Part shown: positions 7,249 through 14,810 of the stretch, one piece after another
Numbering within the stretch: the first letter of the stretch is position 1
How the letters are laid out: each line of letters opens with the position of its first letter
From: Victivallales bacterium Lenti_02
Lineage (GTDB): Bacteria > Verrucomicrobiota > Lentisphaeria > Oligosphaerales > Lenti-02
Direction: 5' to 3'
NCBI GenBank assembly: GCA_001603055.1
Contig: LVAZ01000113.1
Coordinates: 1 to 14,884, forward strand
Length of the DNA: 14,884 bases
Notes under the pieces: generated by a model
Databases searched by the model: none
What the model saw: only the letters and a program-made list of their open reading frames with translations
What the model was told of the DNA's origin: nothing
Translations under genes and position numbers: made by a program

Positions 7249-8284
7249 AGTTGGCGCGGAGGTAGTCCATGTATTTCAGGCAGATGTCGGTGGGGATGTT
7301 GGCGGGCATGTGGTTGCCGACGGCCCAGATGAGGCCGGCGCAGTCCTTGGCCAGGGCGAGGGTCTCGTCCATCTCGGCCTTCACCTTCTCCCAGGTGCCG
7401 AAGGTCATGGTCCGGCAGTCCACCGCGCTGCCCACCAGGCAGTGGGTGGCGCCGAAGTTCCGCACCACTTGGGCGAAGGGGTTCATCGGCTCGAAGATGA
7501 AGCCGTCCGCCCCCTGCCTGGCCAGGTCGGGCATGAACATGTCGAAGCGCCCGTCGCTGCAGAAGAGGACCTTCTTCCCGGCCCGGTGCAGCACGTTCCA
7601 GAACTCGCCGTAGAAGGGAATGATGACGCGGCGGTAGAAGTCGGGATGGACGAAGGGGCCTTCGGTCCAGACGAAGTCGTCGTGCTGGATGAAGACCTCG
7701 ATCGAGGTTTCGGCCCAGGCTTTGACGTGGTGCATGGTGAGGTCGCGAAAACTGGCGAGGACCTTGGCGAAGCGCTCGGGGTCCGCCGCCGCCAGCAGCA
7801 GCATGTCCCAGCCGAAGGTCTGGATGGCGCCGGAAATGATGGATTTGTAGTAGCCGCCGGTGCAGAGCTGGTTGGGATTGGCGGCGAGGCTGCGCTGGTA
7901 GCTGTCCTCGTAGAAGCGGACCAGCTCGGCGAAGCCGGGGAGGCCGTATTCCTTGACCGCGTGGAACTCGAGGACTTCCTCGGGATCGGTGAAGGGGCAG
8001 GCCGTGTGCTCGCGCCGGTCGCTGCCGTTCTCCGCGTAGTCCGCGTGGCCCATGTCGCTGACCCGGCCGCGCTGGCCCCAGCCCACCGGCCCGTCGTTCA
8101 CCCCGAAGAGGAAATCGATGTCCCAGGCGTCGTGCAGCCGCCGGGCGTCCTCGCCCTTGGAGACGCGGGTCCCGAGGACGGCGTCGAGCACCCCCTCGTG
8201 GTAGGTCGAGACGGAGTACTCGGTATGGGCGATGCGCGGATTCGGACGCAGGTGGATGGCGTTGCGGGCGAGGTCGCGGCTCAT
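7238..8284 (-). CDS. URO-D superfamily protein (uroporphyrinogen decarboxylase / corrinoid methyltransferase-like)
   Basis: A 348-residue, probably cytoplasmic protein. The barrel signature FIQHDDFVWTEGPFVHPDFY (about 198-217), followed by RRVIIPFYGEFWNVLH, matches the 'DD...P..y...i.P.y' block shared by HemE and the MtaA/MtbA-type cobamide methyltransferases. The Arg-rich N-terminal motif of true HemE is not seen, so haem synthesis is unlikely. The methyltransferase zinc signature is incomplete: Cys242 (FCSDG) is kept, but the His two residues before it is Leu240, and the distal Cys is Asn324 in AVGNHMPAN. The real substrate is unknown. The start at 8284 has a GGAG ribosome site; the same open frame continues far upstream, but only as antisense to the GH106 gene. 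It diverges from the glycan operon across 168 bases, which suggests linked control. Confidence 0.8.
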   Translation of the reverse strand: MSRDLARNAIHLRPNPRIAHTEYSVSTYHEGVLDAVLGTRVSKGEDARRLHDAWDIDFLFGVNDGPVGWGQRGRVSDMGHADYAENGSDRREHTACPFTDPEEVLEFHAVKEYGLPGFAELVRFYEDSYQRSLAANPNQLCTGGYYKSIISGAIQTFGWDMLLLAAADPERFAKVLASFRDLTMHHVKAWAETSIEVFIQHDDFVWTEGPFVHPDFYRRVIIPFYGEFWNVLHRAGKKVLFCSDGRFDMFMPDLARQGADGFIFEPMNPFAQVVRNFGATHCLVGSAVDCRTMTFGTWEKVKAEMDETLALAKDCAGLIWAVGNHMPANIPTDICLKYMDYLRANWSR

Positions 8285-8321
8285 GGGGGGGGGCTCCGGA
8301 ATGGAATGGGGAACGCGCCAA

Positions 8322-8350
8322 AGTATGGCCCCCGCTCCGCCCCGTGTCAA
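8322..8350 (-). promoter_or_regulatory. Sigma-70-type promoter for the URO-D-like gene
   Basis: On the minus strand a perfect TTGACA (8345-8350) is followed after 17 bases by CATACT (8322-8327, 4 of 6 matches to TATAAT). Transcription would start near 8315, about 30 bases before the ATG at 8284. This is the best promoter match in the window and lies in the divergent control region. Confidence 0.68.
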
Positions 8351-8370
8351 TGGTTGAACGCCAACGGGGC
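8339..8370. promoter_or_regulatory. Seven-base inverted repeat at the -35 box, operator candidate
   Basis: GCCCCGT (8339-8345) and ACGGGGC (8364-8370) are perfect inverted copies 18 bases apart. The left arm runs into the first base of the -35 hexamer of the minus-strand promoter, and the hexamer lies between the arms. The same region is upstream of the GH106 start at 8453. A dimeric regulator bound here could block the URO-D promoter and affect both directions. An RNA hairpin role is possible but there is no U-run. Confidence 0.35.
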
Positions 8371-8378
8371 TTAACTCC

Positions 8379-8407
8379 TTGCGGAACCGACTGCCTTCAA
8401 GTAAGGT
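8379..8407 (+). promoter_or_regulatory. Weak promoter candidate for the GH106 operon
   Basis: TTGCGG (8379-8384) is followed after 17 bases by TAAGGT (8402-8407), three matches each to the -35 and -10 consensus. It is in a sensible position, about 45 bases before the ATG at 8453, but the match is poor. The operon may need an activator. Confidence 0.22.
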
Positions 8408-8452
8408 TGTGGGGTTGGCACGATTCATCCTTCGGCTTGAGGAGTTCCCGCG

Positions 8453-11400
8453 ATGCGTATCCGGCTTGTCGGCGTGGCGTTGGCGGTGTTGGGAATCGGC
8501 TTGGGTCTGGGAATCCGGGCGGCGGAGCTGGAGCGGGAGTTCGTCCAGCCGCCCGCGTCGGCCCGGCCCCACACCTGGTGGCACTGGATGAACGGGAACG
8601 TGACCCGCGAGGGGATCACGGCGGACCTCGAGGCGATGGCGCGGGCCGGGGTCGGCGGCGCCCAGATTTTCAACGCCCATTGCGGCATTCCGGAAGGGCC
8701 GGTGGTGTTCAACAGCCCCGAGTGGCTGGCGCTGGTGAAGCATGCGGCCAGCGAGGCCCGGCGGCTGGGCCTCGAGCTGTGCATCCACAACTGCGCGGGC
8801 TGGTCGAGCAGCGGCGGCCCCTGGAACACCCCCGAGAACGGCATGAAGATCGTGGTCACCCGCGAAATCCGGACGCAGGGACCGGCCCGGTTCGAGGGCG
8901 CCCTGCCCCAGCCGCGCGTCAATCTGGATTTCTACCGCGACATTGCCGTCCTCGCCTTCCCCACGCCGGTCGGCGAACTGTCCACCATGCGCGACGCCGC
9001 GCCGCAGGTGACGACGAGCCGGGGAACCGGCGATCCGCAGTCCGTGGCGGACGGCAATCCCGGCACGGCGGTCCAGTTGGTCAGCCCCCGGCAGGGCGCG
9101 CCGGCCTTCATCCAGCTCGCCTTCGCGGAGCCCTACGCGGCGCGGACGCTGGTGCTGACCCCCGGCGGCGACCTGCGCGGCTGCCGGGGCCGGATCGAGG
9201 TCTCCGACGACGGCGAGACCTTCCGCAGCCTCCAGGATTTCACGCTCGGCCGCGGCGGCGAGGTGCGCACCTTCTCCTTCGCGCCGACCACGGCCCGCTT
9301 CTACCGGCTGGTTTTCGTCTCGGTCGACAGCCAGGTGAAGCGCCTGCGGATCGGCGAGGTGGACTTCTCGCGGAAAATCGGCATCAGCTCGCTGGCGGGG
9401 AAAATCTTCCTCACCCGCGAGGGCTTCCGCCGGGACGAGCCGGTCGGGGAGCTGGACCCGGCGGCGGTGGTCCCGCGCGGGCGGATCGTCGATCTCACCA
9501 GCCGCCTGGGGGCCGACGGCCAACTGGCCTGGGACATGCCGGCGGGCGACTGGACCATTCTGCGCCTGGGCTACACTCCCAACGGCCGCCGCAACCATCC
9601 CGCCCCCGCCGCCGGCACCGGCCTCGAATGCGACAAGCTGAGCAAGGCCGCCGCCCAGGCCCACTGGGACGGCATGATGGGGCCGGTTCTGGCCGAGCTG
9701 GGACCGCTGGCCGGCAAGGTCGAGTCCGGCCTCAACAACGTGCTGATCGACAGCTACGAGGTGGGCTGCCAGAACTGGACCCAGGGCTTCGCCGAGGAAT
9801 TCCGCCAGCGCCGGGGCTACGACATCACCCCCTTCCTGCCCGCCTTCACGGGCCGGGTGGTGGATAGCCAGGAAGTCACCGAACGGTTTCTCTGGGACCT
9901 GCGGCGGACCATCGCCGACCTGTTCGCGGAGAACTACTCGGGCCAGTTCGCCGAGATGGCCCGCCGCGCCGGTTTGCAGTACTCCCTCGAACCCTACGGG
10001 GACGGCCCCTTCGACGATCTCCAGTTCGGCAGTTTCTGCGACATTCCGATGAGCGAGTTCTGGGTGGGCAGCGGCACCAATCCGGGCAACGCCAAGCTGG
10101 CGGCCTCGGTGGCCCATGTGTACGGCCGGAAATTCGTGGGCGCGGAGGCCTTCACCGCCTCGCCCGAGGCCGGGCGCTGGCAGCAGCATCCCTATTCCCT
10201 CAAGGCCCAGGGCGACGCCGCCTACTGCGCGGGGGTGAACCGCATCATCTACCACCGCTACGCCCACCAGCCCTGGCTCGACCGTCTCCCCGGCATGACC
10301 ATGGGCCAGTGGGGAACCCATTTCGACCGCACCAACACCTGGTGGGAGCAGGGCAAAAACTGGCTGGCCTATCAGGCCCGCTGCCAGTACCTGCTCCAGC
10401 AGGGGCTGTTCGTGGCCGATGTCTGCTTCTACAGCGGCGAGGACGCGCCGAACAGCCTGCGCGGCGGCGGCCTGCCCAAGGGCTACGACTACGACGGCTG
10501 CGACACCGGCGCGGTCATGCAGATGACCGTGCGGGACGGGCGCATCGTCCTCCCCTCCGGCATGAGCTACCGCATCCTCGCCCTGCCGAACGCGAAGACC
10601 ATGACCCCCGCCGTGCTGCGCAAAATCGGCGAACTGGCCAGGGCGGGCGCGACCATCGTCGGCCCGAAACCGGAACAGTCCCCCAGTCTGGCCGGCTATC
10701 CCGAATGCGACCATGAGGTGAAGATGCTGGCGGACCAAATCTGGGCCGAAGGGGTGCGCGACCAGTCCCCCACCGAGGCCCTCGCCGCCCTGGGCGTGAA
10801 GCCGGATTTCCTCTGTCTGACCGAAGGGGCCAGGGTGACCTATATCCACCGGCAGGTGGACGGCGCGGACATTTATTTCGTGGCGAGCCAGAAGACCGTG
10901 GCCGACGAGGTCGAATGCGTCTTCCGGGTCGCGGGCAAGGTGCCGGAACTCTGGCATCCCGACACCGGCGCGACGGAGCGCGCCCCCGTGTATTCAGAAC
11001 GGGACGGCCTCACTATCCTCCCCCTACGCTTCGACCCGGCGGGCTCGGTCTTCGTGGTCTTCCGGCAACCCGCCGCCGGGGACCACGCCGTCGCCCTGCG
11101 CAGCACGGTCGCGGACGCGGCCCCCAAAATCGTCTACGAACTGAAGATTCTGAAGGCGACATACGGCGTCTTCGGCGAGGAGGCCGCCGTCGACTGGGTG
11201 GACGTGACCGCCGTCGTCAAAAACGCCGTCAAGGGCGGCAACCGCCGGATCGCGGCGAGCAATTCCCTGGCCGGCGATCCCGCCCCGAACGTGGTGAAGG
11301 AACTGAAGATCGACTTCCTGCTGAACGGCGAAAAAGGCAGCGTGCGGGTGGGCGAGAACCAGACGGCGGTAATTCCGGAAGGGGCGGAAGTCGTCAAGGC

Positions 11401-12349
11401 GGTCTACGGTCTGGTCGACGAAGTCCCCGCCGCACCCCCCGAACAGGTCGTCGACCTCACCGCCAAGCTGGGCGGTCTGGTCAAGGACGGCGCTTTGGCC
11501 GTGCGGGCGGACAACGCGCTGGCCGGGAAGGACCCCGCCCATCTGGTGTTCAAGGAACTGCGGGTGGAGTACGAGTACCGCGGCCAGGTCAAACAGGTGC
11601 GGGTGCGGGAGAACGCGATGCTGATTCTTCCCGAGGAAACCCAGCAACTGGTCCCCGTCCCCGCCTGCGAACTGGTGGTGGGCACCGACGGCAGCCTCGA
11701 TCTGCGGGTCTGGAAAAACGGCACCTTCGAGGTGGACCTGGCCTCGGGCCAGACGCGCAGGGCCGAGGTCGCAGACCTGCCGCCCGCCGTCGGGATCGAG
11801 GGGGTCTGGCAACTGGCCTTCCCCCCGAACTGGGGCGCGCCCGCCAGCGTCGCTCTCGACAAGCTGATTTCCTGGACCGAGCACGCGGACGAGGGCGTGA
11901 AGTATTTCTCCGGCACGGCCACCTACACCAAGTCCTTCGCCTGGACCGCCGGAAAACCGGCTGGCGACCGCTACGTCCTCGATCTCGGGGACCTGCGCAA
12001 CCTCGCCGAAATCGAGCTGAACGGCCAGAATCTCGGTGTGCTCTGGAAGCCCCCCTTCCGGGTGGATGTGACCGACGCCCTCCGCGCCGGGGACAACACC
12101 CTGACGGTGAAAGTCACCAATCTCTGGGTGAACCGGCTGATCGGCGACGAGCAGTTGCCCGAGGACCGCGAGTGGAAGGGCAAGGAACTCGTCGGCTGGC
12201 CCGAGTGGCTGCTCGAGGGCAAGCCCAGCCCCACCGGCCGCCGCACCTTCACCACCTGGCACCACTGGACCAGGGAGGACCAGCCGCTCCTTGCCGGCCT
12301 CTTCGGCCCCGTCCAGGTCCGCACGGTGCGCCAGGCCAGCCTGCACTAA
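8453..12349 (+). CDS. Exported GH106-type alpha-L-rhamnosidase-like glycoside hydrolase with DUF3395-like repeats
   Basis: A 1298-residue protein predicted to cleave terminal alpha-L-rhamnose from polysaccharides outside the cytoplasm. A signal peptide covers about residues 1-24 (basic start, hydrophobic core, GIRAAELE). The GH106 N-terminal block follows: FVQPPASARPHTWWHWMNGN and GITADLEAMARAGVGGAQIF. Residues about 187-292 form a discoidin (F5/8C)-like beta domain (VADGNPGTAV...RFYRLVFVS). The barrel then resumes with DSYEVGCQNWTQGF (Glu436), YSLEPYGDG (Glu513) and GAEAFTASPEAG (Glu565). Glu436 and Glu565 are my candidates for the catalytic pair by motif and spacing. Residues about 897-1062 hold two tandem DUF3395-like units, and about 1105-1298 form the usual GH106 C-terminal jelly roll (IELNGQNLGVLWKPPFRVDV). 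The start has a GAGGAG ribosome site eight bases upstream. The lyase gene follows after 25 bases in the same operon. Confidence 0.85.
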   Translation: MRIRLVGVALAVLGIGLGLGIRAAELEREFVQPPASARPHTWWHWMNGNVTREGITADLEAMARAGVGGAQIFNAHCGIPEGPVVFNSPEWLALVKHAASEARRLGLELCIHNCAGWSSSGGPWNTPENGMKIVVTREIRTQGPARFEGALPQPRVNLDFYRDIAVLAFPTPVGELSTMRDAAPQVTTSRGTGDPQSVADGNPGTAVQLVSPRQGAPAFIQLAFAEPYAARTLVLTPGGDLRGCRGRIEVSDDGETFRSLQDFTLGRGGEVRTFSFAPTTARFYRLVFVSVDSQVKRLRIGEVDFSRKIGISSLAGKIFLTREGFRRDEPVGELDPAAVVPRGRIVDLTSRLGADGQLAWDMPAGDWTILRLGYTPNGRRNHPAPAAGTGLECDKLSKAAAQAHWDGMMGPVLAELGPLAGKVESGLNNVLIDSYEVGCQNWTQGFAEEFRQRRGYDITPFLPAFTGRVVDSQEVTERFLWDLRRTIADLFAENYSGQFAEMARRAGLQYSLEPYGDGPFDDLQFGSFCDIPMSEFWVGSGTNPGNAKLAASVAHVYGRKFVGAEAFTASPEAGRWQQHPYSLKAQGDAAYCAGVNRIIYHRYAHQPWLDRLPGMTMGQWGTHFDRTNTWWEQGKNWLAYQARCQYLLQQGLFVADVCFYSGEDAPNSLRGGGLPKGYDYDGCDTGAVMQMTVRDGRIVLPSGMSYRILALPNAKTMTPAVLRKIGELARAGATIVGPKPEQSPSLAGYPECDHEVKMLADQIWAEGVRDQSPTEALAALGVKPDFLCLTEGARVTYIHRQVDGADIYFVASQKTVADEVECVFRVAGKVPELWHPDTGATERAPVYSERDGLTILPLRFDPAGSVFVVFRQPAAGDHAVALRSTVADAAPKIVYELKILKATYGVFGEEAAVDWVDVTAVVKNAVKGGNRRIAASNSLAGDPAPNVVKELKIDFLLNGEKGSVRVGENQTAVIPEGAEVVKAVYGLVDEVPAAPPEQVVDLTAKLGGLVKDGALAVRADNALAGKDPAHLVFKELRVEYEYRGQVKQVRVRENAMLILPEETQQLVPVPACELVVGTDGSLDLRVWKNGTFEVDLASGQTRRAEVADLPPAVGIEGVWQLAFPPNWGAPASVALDKLISWTEHADEGVKYFSGTATYTKSFAWTAGKPAGDRYVLDLGDLRNLAEIELNGQNLGVLWKPPFRVDVTDALRAGDNTLTVKVTNLWVNRLIGDEQLPEDREWKGKELVGWPEWLLEGKPSPTGRRTFTTWHHWTREDQPLLAGLFGPVQVRTVRQASLH
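11141..11638 (+). repeat. Two tandem DUF3395-like units inside the GH106 protein
   Basis: The units span residues 897-977 and 978-1062. Both follow the same plan: KATYG / KAVYG, then a DVT / DLT turn, V-K-(N/D) leading to a short strand, SNSLAGDPAP / DNALAGKDPA, KELKIDF / KELRVEY, then (S/Q)VRV with EN two residues on, and IPEG / LPEE. This resembles the domain at the C-terminus of eukaryotic DNAJC11 (DUF3395: YG...DVT...DP...K.L.V.Y). The two copies are diverged, pointing to an old duplication. The function of the unit is unknown. Confidence 0.6.
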
Positions 12350-12374
12350 CCGAGAATCCGCACAGGGGAGAACC

Positions 12375-14762
12375 ATGCGTTCCTTCGAGAACATCCTACT
12401 CGTCGCCTCGCTGGCCGTTGGCAGCCACCTTGCCGACGGCCAGGAGAAACCCAGTCTCCTGCCCGAGCCGGGGCGGGTCCGGGAGATTGCCGCCATGCTG
12501 CGGGAGGAGCCGGGCACCTTCGGCCAACCCGTCGGCGAGCGCGATGCCTGGCAGGCGGTGGCCGCGAGCGAGGCGGGCCGGAGCGCGGTGCGGTCCGCCG
12601 AGCGCATTCTTGGCGAGCCGATTCCCCCGTTCACCGAGGAAATCTACAAGGGGATCGTCGCCTCGGGGAGCCGGGCGGACCACAATTTCTACTACGCGCG
12701 ACGGCCCGGCGCACTCGCCTCGCTGGTCATCGCCGAATGCTGCGAGGACCAGGGACGGTTCCTGCCCCGCCTCGAAGAGCTGATCGGAGAGCTTTGCCGG
12801 GAAAACACCTGGATCGTGCCCGTGCGCAAACAGCAGTCCCTCGACAACTGGGACGGCCGCAGCGACAACATCGACCTGAACAAGGCGATGCGCGCCTGGG
12901 AGATGGCCCTGGCCCACCACCTGCTCGGCGACCGTCTCCTCCCCGCCACCCGGCAGCTCATCCGCGCCAATCTCGAACAGCGCATCTTCGCCCCCTACCG
13001 CCGGATGCTCGACGGCGGGCAGAAACCGGATATGTGGATCGCCGCCACCCACAACTGGAACGCCGTCTGCCTGGCGGGCGTGACCGGCACCGCCCTCACC
13101 GTCCTCGAATCCCGCGACGAGCGGGCCTTCTACGCGGCGGCGGCCGAAAGGCATGTCCGGAATTTCCGGGAGGGCTTCACCGAGGACGGCTACTGCAGCG
13201 AGGGGCTCGGCTACTGGAACTTCGGCTTCGGCCACTATCTGGTCCTGAGCGAGGCGCTCTGGCAGGCGACCGGGGGCGGGCTCGATCTCTTCGCCGTGCC
13301 GAGTCTGGAAAACATGGCCCGGTTCGGGGAGCGCATCGAGCTGGACAACGGCATCTCGCCCGCCTTCGCCGACTGCGTGCCCGACACGCGCCCGACCCCG
13401 TTCATCATGCACTTCATGAGCCGCCGTCTGGGCTGGGGTCGGGACGACTGGGAGCAGGGGGACATGGCCCGCACCGCCGGCCCTCTCTACGAGCGCCTTA
13501 TCGGTCTGTTTCCCAACTCCGCCAGCCAGACCCCGCCCGCCACGGAGCGCACGGCGGGCCTGCCCGCCCGCAGCTATTTCGAGCAGGCGGGAATCCTCGT
13601 CTGCCGTCCCGGCCCCGGTTCGACCGCCCGGCTGGCTGCCGCCATGAAAGGCGGGCACAACGCCGAGCACCACAACCACAACGATGTGGGCTCCTTCACC
13701 GTCGCCACGGCCTTCGGCACACCGATTCTCGATGTGGGGGCCGAGGTCTACACCAACCGCACCTTCAGCCCCCGCCGCTACGATAGCCCGATTCTGAATT
13801 CCTACGGCCACCCCGTGCCCCTGGTGGCCGGAAAACTCCAGGCAACCGGGGCGGCGGCGCGGGCCACGGTGCTCCGCGCGGACTTCACCCCCGAAACCGA
13901 CACCTTCGCGCTCGACCTGGCCCCGGCCTACCAAGTGCCCGACCTGCGCCGTCTCGAACGCACCTTCGTCTTCTCCCGCCGGGGCGCGGGCTCGCTGACC
14001 GTGACCGACCGGGTGGAGTTCGCCACCCCGCAGGCTTTCGGCACCGCCCTCATGACCGTCGGCGAATACGAACTGGCCGGAGGTTCCCTGGTGTTCCGGG
14101 ACGGCGAGGGAGGGGTCCGCGTCGAGATCGAGGCTTCGGCCGCCCACACCGTCAAACCCGAGACGTTTCCGGACCCGATCCGTCTCCGGGGCAAACAGGC
14201 CACCCGTCTCGGTATCGACCTTGATGAACCCGTCCTCGAGGCGACGATCACCACCCGCATCGTCCCGCTCGCTCCGGCGGCGGACCCCGGCCAGCCCCTC
14301 GTCCGCAACGGCGGTTTCGAGGAGGGGCTGCTCGGCTGGCTGGCGAAGGACGGCGGCATGACCACCCTCGCCGCCGGACCGGCCGCCAGCGGCCAGGCCG
14401 CCGTGCGGATCGTCGATGCCTCCCCCGAAAAAGGCTCGGACCTGCTATCCGACCGTTTCCCGCTCGAACCCGACACCGACTACATCCTGCGCGGCATGGT
14501 GCTGGCCCGTTCCGGCGAAGGCGTCGGGGTGTTCGTGCGCCTGCTCGGGCGGCGGGACGAAATCCTGCAGAAGACCTCCGAGGAACGGCAGCAGAGCTAC
14601 CTCACCGTGGGGGATAGCCCCGCCGGCGACTGGCAACCCTTCGCCAAACCCTTTCGCACCACCCCCGACACCCGCTACGGCCGCATCTGGCTGCACAGTT
14701 TCAACGCCTTGACGGCGGACGTTTTTCTGGATGATCTGGAAGTGGTCCCGGCGGCGCCGTGA
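12375..14762 (+). CDS. Exported heparinase II/III-type polysaccharide lyase with C-terminal carbohydrate-binding-like domain
   Basis: A 795-residue protein. A signal peptide is likely at about 1-23 (FENILLVASLAVGSHLADGQ). Residues about 40-390 form an alpha/alpha toroid like alginate and heparin lyases, with NWDGRSDNIDLNKA, THNWNAVCLAG and DGYCSEGLGYWNFGFGHY. Residues about 410-630 match the heparinase II/III beta-sandwich: AMKGGHNAEHHNHNDVGSF (His432, His433, His435), then FGTPILDVGAEVY. These are residues of the type that bind substrate and act in uronate beta-elimination. The family subtype (PL15, PL17, PL21 or another) cannot be settled by eye. Residues about 640-793 (LVRNGGFEEGLLGW...VFLDDLEVVP) form a CBM4/9-like jelly roll. 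I chose the ATG at 12375 because GGGGAG lies just upstream and a secretion signal follows. It is the second gene of the GH106 operon. Confidence 0.85.
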   Translation: MRSFENILLVASLAVGSHLADGQEKPSLLPEPGRVREIAAMLREEPGTFGQPVGERDAWQAVAASEAGRSAVRSAERILGEPIPPFTEEIYKGIVASGSRADHNFYYARRPGALASLVIAECCEDQGRFLPRLEELIGELCRENTWIVPVRKQQSLDNWDGRSDNIDLNKAMRAWEMALAHHLLGDRLLPATRQLIRANLEQRIFAPYRRMLDGGQKPDMWIAATHNWNAVCLAGVTGTALTVLESRDERAFYAAAAERHVRNFREGFTEDGYCSEGLGYWNFGFGHYLVLSEALWQATGGGLDLFAVPSLENMARFGERIELDNGISPAFADCVPDTRPTPFIMHFMSRRLGWGRDDWEQGDMARTAGPLYERLIGLFPNSASQTPPATERTAGLPARSYFEQAGILVCRPGPGSTARLAAAMKGGHNAEHHNHNDVGSFTVATAFGTPILDVGAEVYTNRTFSPRRYDSPILNSYGHPVPLVAGKLQATGAAARATVLRADFTPETDTFALDLAPAYQVPDLRRLERTFVFSRRGAGSLTVTDRVEFATPQAFGTALMTVGEYELAGGSLVFRDGEGGVRVEIEASAAHTVKPETFPDPIRLRGKQATRLGIDLDEPVLEATITTRIVPLAPAADPGQPLVRNGGFEEGLLGWLAKDGGMTTLAAGPAASGQAAVRIVDASPEKGSDLLSDRFPLEPDTDYILRGMVLARSGEGVGVFVRLLGRRDEILQKTSEERQQSYLTVGDSPAGDWQPFAKPFRTTPDTRYGRIWLHSFNALTADVFLDDLEVVPAAP

Positions 14763-14810
14763 GGCCGGTGGCCGGCGGGGACAGTGGACCCAGTGGGAAT
14801 CGGGGAAGGG

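Noticed and set aside
8415..8430. Sigma-54-like site (TTGGCACG followed by ATCC)
   Set aside because: The -24 half is perfect but the -12 half has CC instead of the required GC. The start would fall inside the GAGGAG ribosome site of the GH106 gene.
8285..10957. Extension of the URO-D frame upstream into an open frame of 1239 codons in total
   Set aside because: Only the part from 8284 downwards shows family motifs. The rest is antisense to the GH106 gene, and a ribosome site and promoter lie just before and upstream of the ATG at 8284.
11024..14147. Long minus-strand frames (536 and 583 codons) under the GH106 and lyase genes
   Set aside because: Both are antisense shadows of well-supported genes and have biased composition without motifs.
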